From positions 1,488,001-1,552,000 of the forward strand of contig JAMSLZ010000005.1 in the NCBI GenBank assembly GCA_026027325.1: a stretch of DNA of 64,000 nt, written 5' to 3'. The stretch is from Actinomucor elegans. Lineage: Eukaryota > Mucoromycota > Mucoromycetes > Mucorales > Mucoraceae. The notes below the pieces were generated by a model that was not told the origin of the DNA, did not search any database, and saw only the letters and a program-made list of their open reading frames with translations. The stretch's first letter is position 1; each line of letters opens with the position of its first letter. Of the stretch, positions 12,690 to 25,530 are shown piece by piece. The position numbers and the translations under genes are program-made.

Positions 12690-15600
12690 ATGAGAGATAA
12701 GCCTAATACCATCAAACATCAAAACTATAAAGAGCAGCTAGATTGGTTCAATATATCAGTGAAACCCGCTGTCGTTAGTCAGTACCAAAAGAAGTTCAAG
12801 CCCGCAGTTCTAAGTCTTTCTACCACTACAAGTATGTCACTATAGTAAGAGAAACCAAAACGACGGTACTGAAGCCCTTTGTGAAATAGATCTATACTCT
12901 ACACCTAGTCGTAACGACTTTAATACTCCACAATTCTCTTTAAATGAAACTTGCAATGACCATTATGCGAACCACTTGCCACTGCCAAGCACTAATGGAG
13001 GAGCATTTCATACAGAATCACCAAATACAAGCGCAAGTACATCCTATACTGGATCCTCAACTACAAATGGAGATACTCTTATTGTAGGACAGGGAGATAT
13101 GAGAGGACGGAAAAGAGCAATAGGTCATAACGTTGAAGACACTATTGACTTGACAGATAGTCAACCTAAACGATCAAAAACCCAAGAAAACTATAATCAA
13201 CCATCGTTGGGGACCTGTTCAAGCACTACTCTCGATATCGACCCATTAGGACTATATGAGGCTTTCAAAGACGACTCTTTCGATGTTGATGATTTCTCTG
13301 GGCAAAGTGATACTATAGATGATGGCTCGAGCATGTTTTTCCCTATAGACGATGATGCCATGATGGATCTAGACAATATTACTGCATCTAACTCTACAGT
13401 GCCTTCAAGGCCAACACGACAGAGTAAAGCCGACCTAGAAATGATTTTAGGAGTACTCAGAACTGAGCAACTTGAATTGAGCGACAAGATTGTAGAAAGC
13501 TTCGACAATAATGCAACCCCAGAAGAACAACAGAAATTAAGGGATGACAGAAAGGACATTGTGACCCGTATAGAAGCAATACAAAAACTTATCAAAAACT
13601 ATGACAATCAGCCTGACAACCAAATTCCAGATGTTCAGACAGAAGTCCGAGCAGAAGTCCAGGCAGAAGTCCAAGCAGAAGTCCAAGCAGAAGTCCAGGC
13701 AGAAGTCCAAGCAGAAGTCCAGGCAGAAGATCACGACTTGATTGTATTAGATGATGAGGATGATATGCCTATGGAAGTATCGCCCTTTTTTTCCCATAAT
13801 ACTTCATCCTCATCCGTAGTAACAGCTAGTATCATTCCCACTACTGCTCCTCCGCCAGCTCCTATACCCCCTATTGTCACTAGCCAACTTTCACAACCTA
13901 CATACGAATGGAGCAGAGATGTACGAAAAGCACTAGTACAAAACTTTAAATTGTCAGAGTTTCGTCCTAATCAACTGGAAGCCATCAATACAACACTCAA
14001 TGGCGAGGATGTTTTTGTGCTAATGCCTACAGGTGGTGGTAAAAGTCTGTGCTATCAACTACCTGCCATCATTCAGCGATACAAGCGACAAGGGGTCACT
14101 TTTGTTGTATCGCCACTATTATCGTTAATGCAAGATCAAGTGGAGCAACTAGTTGAAGGAAAGGGCATTGCAGCTGGCATGTTAAATAGTACAGTTCCAG
14201 TGCAGCAAAAAAAATGGGTCTACAGCGATCTGAACAAACCAACACCCACGATGCAACTACTGTATATTACACCAGAGCTTTTAAGTAAATCGGATCAGCT
14301 CAAGAGTACATTGGATAGACTGTATAGCCGAAATAAGTTGGCAAGAATCGTTATTGATGAAGCGCATTGTGTATCGCAATGGGGACATGATTTTCGACCG
14401 GATTATAAACTCTTGGGCTATCTTAAAGACCAATATCCCTCAGTTCCTATCATGGCTTTAACTGCTACAGCAAATGAATCCGTGCAAAAGGATGTCTTGT
14501 TTAATCTGAAGATCAAAGACTGTAAGGTGCTCAAACAAAGCTTCAATCGAAGCAACTTAGTGTAAGTATATATACATATATATATATATAAAGGGCCAAT
14601 GTCTTATTTATATCTGCTAGATATCAAGTAGTTAAAAAATCAAAGTCGATATTTCCAGAGATCAAAGACTTTATTCAAAAGCATTCAAGGCAATCGGGCA
14701 TCATTTATTGCTGTACAAGGAAGGACTGTGAGCTGGTAGCACAAAAGCTCAATGGAGAATTTGGAGTGTCAATCAAACATTACCATGCAGCCATGAGCAG
14801 TGCTGAGAGAAGTGAAGTACAAAGAGAATGGCAGACAGGTCAAATACAGGTCATTGCAGCAACCATTGCTTTTGGTATGGGTATTGATAAGCCAGACGTT
14901 CGATTTGTGATCCATTACTCCATGCCTTCGTCACTGGAAGGCTACTATCAAGAAACAGGTCGTGCTGGTCGTGATGGCTTAACAGCTATTTGTCGCCTGT
15001 ATTATAGTTTTGGCGATACAAAGACACATTCTTTTTTAATTGATCAAGGTGATGGTAATTGGCAGCAAAAGCAACGCCAACGCGACAATCTAAACACAAT
15101 GATTCGATTCTGCGATAACGAAACTGATTGCCGTCGTAAACAAATCATGGGCTACTTTGGTGAACGATTTGATCCTTCACTTTGTCAAAATATGTGCGAT
15201 AACTGCTTAAAGAATCAACATACACAAAGTGTGATGCGAGATATGTCGAAAGATGCTATCGCTTTGGTGAAATCGATCAAACAAATAGAACCAGACCGTA
15301 TCACCTTGACACAGTTAGTTCACATATATCGAGGTTCGAAAAGCAAGCGCATTATAGAAAATGGGCATGATCATTTGGAAGCATACGGTTATGGAAAGAA
15401 CAAAACCAAGAGTGAAGCTGACCGCTTATTGAGAAGCATGGTGGCTGATGATGTGATACGAGAAAAATCCGAATGTAATGCAGCAGGGTTTCCTATATCC
15501 TATGTTACTGTAAGTATATGCAATGAAATATGGTACATCAGGTCATTTTTTAACGTAAAAACGTAATCCAGTTGAGCTCTAAAGCAGATAGATTATTGAA

Positions 15601-16235
15601 TGGAACACATAAATTAATAATGTCTTATAATCAAAACGTAAGTGTTCAATCATGGGAAAAAGTAACCAACATAGCGTACTGATTTGAACTTGTGATACAT
15701 CTAGTGTTCCACTACTACTGCTCCAGCACATCGAGTGAACAGCGCTACTATGGCTAGAGTGCACAGCACTACAGCCCAAACTACCAGCGTTAGACCTTCA
15801 CTTCAACAGTACACAGCTCCTTCGTCGATGAATGGGTTCGTTCCTGCCGGGTCTATGATGAATGGAAATCTGTCTACTCCAGCTGCTCCTAGTAGAAGAA
15901 CACTGCCTGGCACAAACACAAGTAATACAAGAGTGATACCGACTCCAAGTACAAGCTCTAAAGCCACCAGTAGATCACCAGAAGATGAGAACGTGGAAAA
16001 GTGTTTTATGGAATTGAGGAACATCCGACAGCGATTGATGGTCAGGTTTGAAGTACGTCAACCCGCTTCTATTTTGACAGATACCAAGCTCAAGAAGATT
16101 GCAAAGGAACTACCGGTGAATGAGCGCGAATTTAAACTGGTTACCAGTATAAAAGAAGGACTTTATGAAAAATACGGGAAACATTTCTTGTCAATCTCTC
16201 AAAAATATGATCGAATCAAAAGAGGTATTAAATAG
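12690..16235 (+). CDS. SGS1: RecQ-family DNA helicase, Sgs1/BLM type
   Basis: 1099 residues from five exons: 12690-12831, 12890-14561, 14621-15509, 15572-15637 and 15705-16235. It is an ATP-dependent 3'-5' helicase of recombination and replication-fork repair. Residues 1-400 are acidic and low-complexity with a VQAE repeat block. The helicase core shows FRPNQLEAI, Walker A MPTGGGKSLCYQLPA, the DEAH box in IDEAHCVSQWGHDFRPDY, ALTATAN, and IAFGMGIDKPDVRFVIH with the motif VI QETGRAGRDG. Next comes the RecQ-Ct zinc site (CRRKQIMGYFGERFDPSLCQ then MCDNC), a winged-helix part, and a C-terminal HRDC-like domain (LRNIRQRLMVRFEVRQPASI then LTDTKLKKIAKELP). The HRDC domain supports Sgs1/BLM over shorter RecQs. 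Exon 1 is inferred: upstream frames stop, and the GTATGT donor with an ATAG acceptor restores frame from the ATG at 12690. Confidence 0.93.
13654..13731 (+). repeat. 12-bp tandem repeat encoding (VQAE)n in the RecQ N-terminus
   Basis: Six to seven units of GCAGAAGTCCAA/G give an EVQA repeat in the acidic linker before the helicase core. Being a multiple of three, copy changes stay in frame. Confidence 0.85.
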
Positions 16236-17159
16236 TATCTTTCATCTGTATCAAACCCCCCTTCCACTCCATTCCATGTATTTAATTTCTTTGTATTATA
16301 TGCCCACTTTTTAAACTGTATATTATTTGAATAAACGATCGTTATCATATACATAATGAATTGATAAAGAAAATCGCTGCTGGCTTAGTGGTATTTTGAT
16401 TTTGCAAAATTTGTAATAACTTGCTTGGTTGTCAGAATATCGACTGCTAATAATAGAAAATGCTACATAGGTCGGGATCGGCAGAGAAATGTATTTATAT
16501 GCGAATTTATACTGATAGATGTTGTTCTTCATTCGTCAAGTGTTGATATGTGCTTCAGGAGGATAGTAATAGGATCAAAATAACTGACGAACCGGCCGCC
16601 GTCAATGAGAACATGTGCCACCAGATTGAAAAAAGACATGTAAAAATGCAGCCATAGCTTATTGTTGATCATCGGATATTGACCCGAGAAATGATATCCT
16701 AATGAGGAGCCTCAACAATAAGATGAAGCATAATATCATTTACATTTATTAAATCCTCCCTCCTTTTCTATTCGCTTCTATACGACCGAAAAAAAAAGGT
16801 ATCAACATGTTCTTTGGATTTTGGGATAAAGATTGAAGTGTAAACTGTTACATATACTTTTTTAAAAAAAGTTTTCTTTGCGCTCCAAAAAGAAAGTGAT
16901 TTTACATAATTTAGGTCTTTAGATTATACGCCCTGAAGGATAGTTTTTTCTTCTTCTGAAATCTGCCGTTCTTGATATACAGTACATGTTCGAAATGAAA
17001 CTCTGTATCTATAAGTAGAACCATTATCTTTCGAAAACGCGACACGAAATGCATTGTAGAATACATATATTTCACTTATTAATCTAACGATAGATAGATC
17101 TTTCATCTGATCTTAGTTTAATACTATATCTGATATAAAGCTATGAATCTCCCAACCAA

Positions 17160-17215
17160 TCCTGTTCAAATGTCGCATCTGATTCATTGGACTTTTTCAG
17201 AACAAGCTTCTGCAT
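17160..17215 (+). repeat. Dispersed TGTCGCAT repeat copy
   Basis: CTGTTCAAATGTCGCATCTG, then ATTCATTGGACTTTTTCAGA and ACAAGCTTCTGCATTTAT. The tail resembles the copy at 59012 (AAGCTACTGCATTTAG). Confidence 0.6.
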
Positions 17216-17400
17216 TTATTAGAACCTTTATTTTATGTAACTGGGATTAGGTGTATATGCCGATTAATATTGAGTCTGAATGATGTTCCAGATACTAAAA
17301 TCACTTTTACTAAAAAATAGAATTAATATACTGTATATTATTGACGGAAAGTAAAAATTTCAGGCTTTTTTTTTATGCAAATATAGTTTGTAAAAATCAA

Positions 17401-17460
17401 TAGACCTCTCAGAACATCTCGGTCTAACGGCACATCAGATCAGTAATGCATACTGGCAAA
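17401..17460 (+). repeat. Dispersed TGTCGCAT repeat copy (diverged)
   Basis: AACATCTCGGTCTAACGGCA, then CATCAGATCAGTAATGCATA and CTGGCAAAGAA. It is shifted in the core but collinear with 31983. Confidence 0.45.
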
Positions 17461-17493
17461 GAATTTCTGTATCTAAAATAAGTTCAATTCGAC

Positions 17494-17763
17494 TTGAATT
17501 CAATGACTAAATTGTTGATATTTGTCAACCTATATAGCTTGCAAACAATCTGCTTGATTTCTTTTGTCTCCAAAGTAGCATGTGATAGTAGGCCCTGGGG
17601 CAATAGCTGTAACACAGAGTTTGGAAAAGAACCTATAGCGAAATTCACGCTGACAAAGGATCAACAAGAAGCTGCATTAAAAAAAGGGCAAAGCCACTTA
17701 TTCTGTGCTATAAATTGTCCGTACTACAAGGATAAATTATATCATTTTAAAGTTTTCTTGTAA
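17494..17763 (+). CDS. Possible small secreted cysteine-containing protein
   Basis: An 89-residue open frame whose first listed codon is at 17494; the first ATG reads MTKLLIFVNLYSLQTICLIS or lies just before it. Residues of about 5-30 are hydrophobic and end near VSKVACDS, a plausible signal peptide. The mature part has four cysteines after cleavage (CDSRPWGNSC, then CAINC), enough for two disulphides. No family recognised. It ends just before a 24-bp tandem duplication. It could be a chance frame; a signal-peptide prediction and transcript data would decide. Confidence 0.35.
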   Translation: MNSMTKLLIFVNLYSLQTICLISFVSKVACDSRPWGNSCNTEFGKEPIAKFTLTKDQQEAALKKGQSHLFCAINCPYYKDKLYHFKVFL

Positions 17764-17808
17764 CATAGTGTACCTGATTGTGACATAGTGTACCTGGATG
17801 TAACACGT
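17760..17808. repeat. 24-bp tandem duplication
   Basis: GTAACATAGTGTACCTGATT is followed at once by GTGACATAGTGTACCTGGAT, then GTAACACG. Two nearly exact units lie at the 3' end of the small open frame. Confidence 0.7.
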
Positions 17809-18109
17809 CTTACATAATGCAGTAGATAGCTAATTAATCAAACCATTCACGAAGAAGAGATAAACCACATTGTAGAAATAAGAGAGTACAGTATTACTAT
17901 ATTATTATTTATTATTTTATATATATTTCAAAAACAGAGAGAGAGAGAGAAAAAAAAAGGTAGGGCATATCAATGGAAAAAAGATTATTGAATCAAATAC
18001 AAACGTGAGTGAAGGAGAGTAATGTATAAGGTTGGATAATTGCATATAAAGATATTAAAGAACGTTCGAGTGAAAGGAATGGGGAAGATATATAACCAAA
18101 ATCAACTTA
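17764..18109. other. Intergenic
   Basis: Contains the short tandem duplication, a (GA)n tract near 17936-17952 and AT-rich DNA, lying downstream of the PH-LRR gene (minus strand). No gene was seen. Confidence 0.6.
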
Positions 18110-21100
18110 TCAATCTCTTTCATTGGGAGGTAAGTAAAGCTCACGATTTAACTTTTGAGCCAATTGTTCTTCGTTCCAAAGAGCATCACGATCAGCGGTA
18201 TTGGACTTTGGCTGTTGACCCAAGTAAAGAGGATCAATGCTCTGCTCAAAATCATCAACGTAACCAAAGTCACTGACAAAGCCGGGATCATCTACACTAT
18301 AATTGCCATTAGAATGAGAAGGACGGAAACCATTGGCAGTTGAGCCTTCAGCGTAATCTGTAGGTCTATAGTAAGATTCAGGATATTCCATTGCAGGCGT
18401 GATAGGCAAGCTTCCATTAATGTAATCATGATGACCGTGAGGCCTTCCCTGAGTAAACGATTCTTCGTGAGTGTTGTTATTACGGCTCATGTACATTCTA
18501 GGATCAACCATGTTTTGATGGAAACTTGCTTGGTAGGGTGTAGGAGAAGACAAGACGCTGCCAGAGTAATCCGTGTTCATGACAGAACGTCTATAACCAT
18601 GTGAATAGCCGTTGGAGGGGTAAGCACTGTTACTTCCACGTCTTGATAAAGATCCGCGGATGCTACTGTTCGTACTACTGGTAGTACTTGCGGCACTAGT
18701 ACTATGGTTTCTAGAACGTGTTGGACCACCAAACGCACTGAGATTAGTACTGCTCATGGCACTTGGGGCTCTACCCTGCAAACGAACTTGAGCAGTAGCT
18801 AATTCCTGTGCTGCAGCCTGTGCTTGCATCTGAAACTCGACATTGCGATAGCTTTGCTCTTCGTATTCTCTCATGTTCTTACGCACAGCTACTATCAAAG
18901 AGTGCACCACGCTTTCGATATTCTTCAAAGACAATTCACATGTTCTACGCTCTTGGGCAATCACTTCAAGTTCATGCTTCTTCATCTTCTTCTTGTCGCT
19001 TGCAGTAGTGTGGATCAAGAAAAATTGCGCTTCATTTTCAGAGATAATCAACTCTTCAATACGGTACATGAGATAACGCAGTTGGGCACGGACATCTTTT
19101 TGAGGCGTAGGAACATTGATAAGCTGATTTGCACTCTCTTCAATTACCTTTGTGAGACTACGGTAGCCTTCAATTGAAATCTAGCGCACAATTCCATCAG
19201 TATAGCTCTTGCTAGTCATTTGTATATATGGTACTTACATTGTTTTCATCAATAATAACCGAACGTAAAGCCTTGTTGGTCTTTAACACACGAGCTAAAG
19301 CCATGGCACCAGCATCTTCAAGGTTCAATTTGGAAATATCCAAGTGCTGGAGCGTGTAATTATGGCGCAAACCATGAAGAGACTGAACGATGGCTTGGGC
19401 AATGAGAGGCTTAGGCTGAGAAGGCGATAGAGGCACAAACTCGAGCCTTCTATGTCTATAGTTGAGTTCTAGTTCAACAATGCAAGTATTTCGCTCGAAA
19501 AGAGAAGTCAACATTCGTACGGTGTCTTCAGAGATCTCATCGGTATCACGCATACCAACATCAGACAAATCCAAGTGGCAGATGGTTTGATTGTCTCTCA
19601 AGCAGTCGATGAATTCACGCAAGGTAGAGTCATCCCACTCGATATGAGCAAAAGAGATAGATCGAGGACCTTCGCCCTGAAGAATGGCAGAATGTAGCTT
19701 AGGCAAATACATCACTTCCTTCATGATTGGGTTGTTTTCGAGGTTCAAGTGCATATCACGATTACCAGATTGAGTGATGCTAATCAATAATTCGTACACA
19801 TGTTTACCGTTCAAATTACAATTGCCCAAGTGAAGTGCTTCTACATTGCTGAAAGACGATGTTCCAATCCACTGACAAAGACGAGCCACCGTTTCGCTGT
19901 CCATACGAGAACCTCCCAAGTCCAATTCACGTAAACGACTTGATTCCAGCATAAAGTTGTAATTATTACTAAGCAGATTGTAGCCTCGCATACGCAAGAA
20001 TTCTAAACGTCTGAAGGTTGGGATAATCTTGTCTACAATAGAAGAATCGATAGTTATACCATCCTTGATATCAGTAGACAAGTCCAGACTAATCACTTGA
20101 TCTGGGTTTGCTTCGTATAATGTCTTGAGTACCAGCTCAATCATATCCTTTCCAAGTTCACAGTTGTTAAGATGCAGCTCTTTGATGGATTTTTTGTGAT
20201 CTCGAATGCCTTGCATCAGCTGTCTTAGATCTGCTTCAGATACAATGTTTTTACCGAGACTGATTCGACTGAGATGCGTATTTCCAGACTTCATGACTGT
20301 ACCGATAGTAGCGATCGCAGAGGTTTTACGCATAGGATGCTCTTCCGATTTCTTGCCGATGGAACAATTTGTCAGATCAAGCTTGCGCAGCAATTTTAAA
20401 CTGGTGAGGATGGTGTATAGTTCATTGGAAAGAATGTTTTCATCTTTGAGTGGATGACGTTTGTTGTAGGTCCAGCCATGGGTTTGATCTGATTTCCAGC
20501 TTTCCAAAACGTCCAGTGCACAGTTGGCAAAAGATACTTCGGCAAATACGTTCTATTTAAAAGTGTCAAGATTAATTCAACGTGTTATTGGAATCATAAA
20601 ATCCACTTACATTTGCTTGGATGGCCTTGAGTAAGGCAAGCAATTCATATCTTTCGTAGTGCGGAGCTGTTCCGCCAATTTCATTAGGCGCTAACAGGGT
20701 AAATACCTTAGCTTTAAGAGGACCAGTGATTGTATAGTTGAAGCGGGATTTGTTCATGTTGAACGCGGCAGAATAAGCCCTCAATGTGGTATTGAAGCGT
20801 TGGACTTCTTCATCATCGTGGCCAGTCATTTCATCTTCTGGATCGCAGGGGACCTTAAAAGGCAATACTTGAGAATGCTTGATATGTGGTGGCACCTTCT
20901 CCGAGTAGATGGTTGCACCAGATCCCGGGACTATGGATTCGATAGAGCGATAAAGGTGCTGCACAATTTCCTCACAATAAGAAGAGGCAAACACAAGTTG
21001 GCGATTACTTTTGGCCACTTGCTTGATATCAATCACTACGGTATCATCGATGTTTTCATACTTGATAGATAGGATGGAAAGGATACCAAAACGATCGCGT

Positions 21101-22264
21101 TCTACAGTCTTGAGATATTCGTTGTCCAGCACAGAGATGGGTAAAAAGTAAAAGCTAAATTTACCAATGGCCATAATGACGGGCAGGAACACTTCCTTGG
21201 GCTGATCACCACCTCCAATCTTGTAACGTTTTTCCTTGAATACAACCTTGTAAATTTTTACATGCTCCGAATTGGCAAAGGAATCACTTTGTTTTGATAG
21301 ACGATCGAGAACATTATAGCGTTCTGTACCTGAAATACATTCAAGCCGAGGTAAATGTATACGTACAGCCGAACGAAGGGCTTGGACCCACTGTTTGCAT
21401 TCTTTGTCGGTGTCTACAGTCAGCGTATGAAACATGGCTTGACTAGATTGAGGATGGAAATACTCGATACGAAATGTAGCATTGGCAGTAGCGACTGTTT
21501 GCACTGCGTAGATACTGGATAGCTTCAAAAAGATACGATCTTTGTCAAATTTTTTGGTTGAAGATGAGTGCGTAGATACTGTTGCACTGTCGCTGTTGTG
21601 ATACTCGAAAATATTGATTTCACTACGTGCTTTGGAGGCGGATTTGTATAAAAGCAAATGGTTGTTGGTCAATACGAAATGAGCACGTTTAGTTTTGCTG
21701 ATAAGCGTCTTGTCTGGCTTATAGACAGCATCTCCAGCATATAATACTTTGAAAGATGCCTCAGTAGCTAAAAGGATTGAGTTTGCCCTGATCCTCATTT
21801 CTTCTGAAGGTGGGAAAATAGGGTACATTTGCTTGTCGCGTGGGTTGGATCCGTTACTTTGAACAGATTTGTTGGATAATGTAGTAGATGGAGCATAGGC
21901 TTCTTCTTCTATTCTTGAGTCATGACCATAATCACGAATGTGATAAGCAGATGAAGATGATTTTCCACTACTGCTGGCTAATGGAAGATGATTAGTAATG
22001 CAAATATAGATTTTGTAGGGAAGACATACCCTCATAATCACTGTTGTAATAAGAAGACGATCTACTGTATTCACTCGAAGGTGACAGTAGAAAGTTATTG
22101 TTAGACATGAAAGAGTAAGGTGCTGATCCACGGGAAATGGATGAAGAAGACGAAGAATAAGAGGATAGAGTGGAGATTGCTGAGATTGATTCCGATCTTA
22201 ATTTATTACTATTGTTACTATTGTAAATTTTCATTCTGGGAGTTTGAAGATTGTTAAAGAACAT
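18110..22264 (-). CDS. PH domain plus leucine-rich-repeat scaffold protein
   Basis: 1328 residues from four exons: 22030-22264, 20611-21977, 19239-20552 and 18110-19180. The N-terminus is Ser-rich. A PH-like region follows (FKVLYAGDAVYKPDKT, AHFVLTNNHLLLYKSASKAR, KLSSIYAVQTV, then TDKECKQWVQALRSAV near its C-terminal helix). A second conserved region (VKIYKVVFKEKRYKIGGG onward) may be another PH-like fold. Exon 3 encodes ribonuclease-inhibitor-type LRRs: LRKLDLTNCSIG, IKELHLNNCELG, VEALHLGNCNLNG, TICHLDLSDVGM, TLQHLDISKLNLEDAGAMAL. Exon 4 holds a helical segment (MKKHELEVIAQERRTCELSL) and a disordered Ser/Asn/Tyr-rich tail. PH followed by RI-type LRRs recalls CARMIL actin regulators, but I cannot confirm orthology. 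It probably acts at membranes as a scaffold (inference). Confidence 0.85.
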
Positions 22265-22647
22265 GATTTTTTAATGACAATAGAATGGAAAGTATATATA
22301 CCAAGGATGAAAGAAGTCCATCAAAACGAAACAAAAGATCAAGATGTTTTTTAAAACAAAAAACTCTATTTCACGCAGTAGTTAAGATCAAATAGTATCC
22401 AATGAAAGATACATTTGACTAGGAACCCAAATTTAAGTGATTAGCACAGACCCTAAAAGGTAAACCAAACTTGGCCAATAATAGCTACTTGTATTAACGC
22501 GTGTTTCATATTTAATTACACGTGGAGCGTAAAGTAGACGTTCCTTTGTTTCCAATAATCGATGTACCTCTTCTTTCCCAGTTGATGCTCTAAAGTATCT
22601 AATATATATATATAGCATGCGCTAAATATGATTGGACTCTTTTTATT
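22265..22647. other. Spacer between PH-LRR start and beta-MPP end
   Basis: 383 bp upstream of the PH-LRR gene and downstream of beta-MPP, both minus strand. It holds the PH-LRR promoter. No separate gene was seen. Confidence 0.6.
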
Positions 22648-24150
22648 CTAAAGACGGTTAAAGTCGGGCATAGTATCTACTGCTCCAATACCAACTACTG
22701 CTGCGTTACCCTGCAGATAATCTCGAGCCACACGTCGTACATCTTCTACTGTCACTTTAGCTACTAATTCCTCAACTTCTTTTGGTGACATGCGATCACC
22801 AGAAGTCAATAGCTGACGGCCAATATCTTCAGCAATTGGCGTGCTTCCATCTAGACTCAATAACAAACCTGCTTTCAATTGCTGCTTAGCCCGCTGTACT
22901 TCTTCATCTGTCACAGATGTCGATAAACGGCTCCACTCATTCTTTGTAGACTTGAGCAAATCTCCGATTCTGTCCTTGTTTTCAGTAATCAGATAAATAC
23001 CCCAAAGTCCGGTATCCTTGTAAGAAGTATTGAAAGACATGAAGGAATTGGCTAATTGATTGTTATACAACACAGAAGATAAGCGAGAATCCATATGTCC
23101 TGTAGCACCTAATGAACGATCCCAAGAACCAATAATCGATTGCATTACAAGCAAAGGAAAGTAATCAGGCGATGTCCAACTAGCTCCTTCTACTGCAACT
23201 GCAATATGTGCCTGTTGAGCTTTGGCATCAGGAACACGGAAATCCGCACTTGTAAATACTGCCTTCTTCATAGCGCTTTTGCTGGTTGACACATCCAACT
23301 TGTTGGGCAAACGGCCAAAGTGATTCTCTGCCAATCGAACAAGTGCATCATGGTCAATACCACCCGTACCAACAAGGATCATGCGTTCACCTGTATAGTT
23401 AGTCTTGATGTAGTTTGAAAGATCATCACGTGTAAGAGATTGAATATTCTCTTTAGGGCCCAAAATAGTCAAGCCCAAAGATTCGCTTTTAAAGGCTGCT
23501 GCATGCAAATGATCAAAAACGACTTCTTCCATCTGTTTTTCGACTTCTTCTTGTTCTCGTAAAATAACGTCACGTTCTCTTTCAATAGCTCCGGGATCTA
23601 ATGTTGAATGCTGGAGGATATCAGACAAAATCTCGACCGCTTGAGGTACGTCGTACTTGAATGCCTTTGCATAATATACAGTTTGTTCGCGAGACGTGTA
23701 AGCATTTAAATGTCCTCCCATGTTTTCAATTTGAAGTTCTAGATCTCTCTGACTTCTCGACTTGGTACCCTAAGAAAACTGAATGTGAGTATTCGACCAT
23801 TTCCTAGACGATAATATCTTTTACTTTAAAGGCCATGTGCTCCAAAAAATGAGCTGCACCATTGTTCTTTTCATTTTCAGCGCGAGATCCGGCATCGATC
23901 CAGACACCTACTGTAGCAGTTTGAGAAGCTGGATTTTCTTCAGTCGCAACAGTAAAGCCATTAGGCAAGATAGTCTTGCGAAGAGTGGGGAGCAAGTTGG
24001 TTGCAGTGGCTAAGCTGCGACGGTACTATATTAAGCAACATGTGTTAATTTCATTGCTGGTGCATGCTATACTATCTTGCTTACAATCATATTCTTATTG
24101 CTTCCCAAGAGAGGCTTGGTAAGCTTTGAAAGAAAGAGTTTGGAAGCCAT
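22648..24150 (-). CDS. MAS1: Mitochondrial processing peptidase beta subunit
   Basis: 462 residues from three exons: 24085-24150, 23825-24025 and 22648-23769. It is the catalytic subunit of the matrix M16 metalloprotease that removes presequences from imported proteins. The N-terminus [19 protein letters not shown] is basic and amphipathic, a mitochondrial presequence. The peptidase signature HFLEH (inverted zinc motif HxxEH) lies in [20 protein letters not shown], split by intron 2. [54 protein letters not shown] and the late [13 protein letters not shown] region are typical of beta-MPP. The intact HxxEH and the downstream Glu-rich zinc helix distinguish it from the inactive alpha subunit and from core proteins of complex III. 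Confident. Confidence 0.95.
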
Positions 24151-25530
24151 TGTTGTTAGTATTGTAATGCAAAAGGAATTAAGAAAGAATTCGAGTCTAT
24201 TATTTTACAGGGCCTTTTCTGTAATTGGTTCGCATATTCGCCCTATAATTCTGATAGGCCAGTCACTTCAAGGATGATTAGTAAGAGATGCGTTTCATCC
24301 AATCAGTATAGTTTAAAAGGATCCTGGTATCATGAAAAATGGCCATTTTTCGCTTGTAGTTTTCTAATATTGGAAGGAAATTCATTCGTAATAAATCTAA
24401 TGCTTTGATTAAGGATGGTTTTATATCCTCTGGAATGCCTAAAGACTTAGATTACGAAGTTGCAAGCATATGTCATCATTATTTAAAGAAGCAATAATGA
24501 AGTTCATCGCGACTGTTATTGGTAAACGGCGAATGAATTGCTGAGGAAGAAGAACTTCTAGGTCCTTTTTTAACGTTTTCTAGTTGAGCCTTTAAATGAT
24601 TTTAGTGTTATACAAATGGCTAGATACATATAAAGTTTATTAATGGCTTTTGTAACTCATTTTAGCATGCGTAGACTGGTGTACAGATAGTATTATCCTG
24701 TCGCCCAAAGACCAAAGGTATTTAGAAAAGTAAAACGTTTTTTGTGCTTTTTTTCATCTTCCAAAATTGAATTTTCATATACCGTAAATTATAAACTAAA
24801 TAACCAAAGCTAGTTACAAGTATATAAATTGTGATGACGCTTTAAGAACTATGTTCCAAATTGACGTTTTTTTTTTTTTAATCTAAAAAAAAAAATTCGA
24901 ATTTTAGCAAAGGGGGAGTCATAAATAAAGGAAAGTCAAATCAACCAACGTTTTCTAAAATACTTCATTGAATGACGGTAATAAAATGTTACTATTTTGC
25001 AAATAATTATTGGGGGGTCAAACATAATCATGATTTATTTCTAGAACCAAAAATTGATTTCACGATGCTTCCAGGCTTCTATCATTAATATAATATCAAG
25101 AATGAATACGAGTTTTAACACAGCCGTAAGAAATAAACTTTCGCGTAGAATAATGCATTACCATAGTATGTACCTTCTTGAAACGTTGAATAATATTTGA
25201 TTTAGATGCGATTGTGTAGATTTTTTGGTCTTGGTAAACAAGCCAAATTTTGCGTATAAAAAACATCTTTACGTATACTATACGATCTTCTAAATAAAGC
25301 TGTATTAGAAACTACATCTTGAATATGATTTTCTTACTGTTAAAATTTTCGAAAAAGTAGGTTCAAAACGGAGACGCACTTTAAATATTTTAAGTAAAAC
25401 TTACAAAACGAATGGACTGTGTTCCAGAATTGAAATCCAATCTTTTTCTTTGTTCAGAGTGTGGTAACTGAAAAATACCGTTGCAAATGCCTAATAAACC
25501 AACTCAATTCAATAGATTTGTGTCAATTCA
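24151..25530. other. Intergenic, no gene seen
   Basis: 1.4 kb of AT-rich spacer between the divergent beta-MPP and PAM2-motif genes. It contains a T-run/A-run pair near 24869-24895. Nothing else was recognised. Confidence 0.6.

Larger units (their letters stand above)
16236..17493. other. Intergenic with two dispersed repeat copies
   Basis: No gene recognised. It contains copies of the TGTCGCAT family at about 17160-17215 and 17401-17460. Confidence 0.6.

Noticed and set aside
12832..12845. 14-nt intron GTATGTCACTATAG in RecQ exon 1
   Set aside because: Too short to splice; the ATAG acceptor at 12889 gives a normal intron and correct frame.
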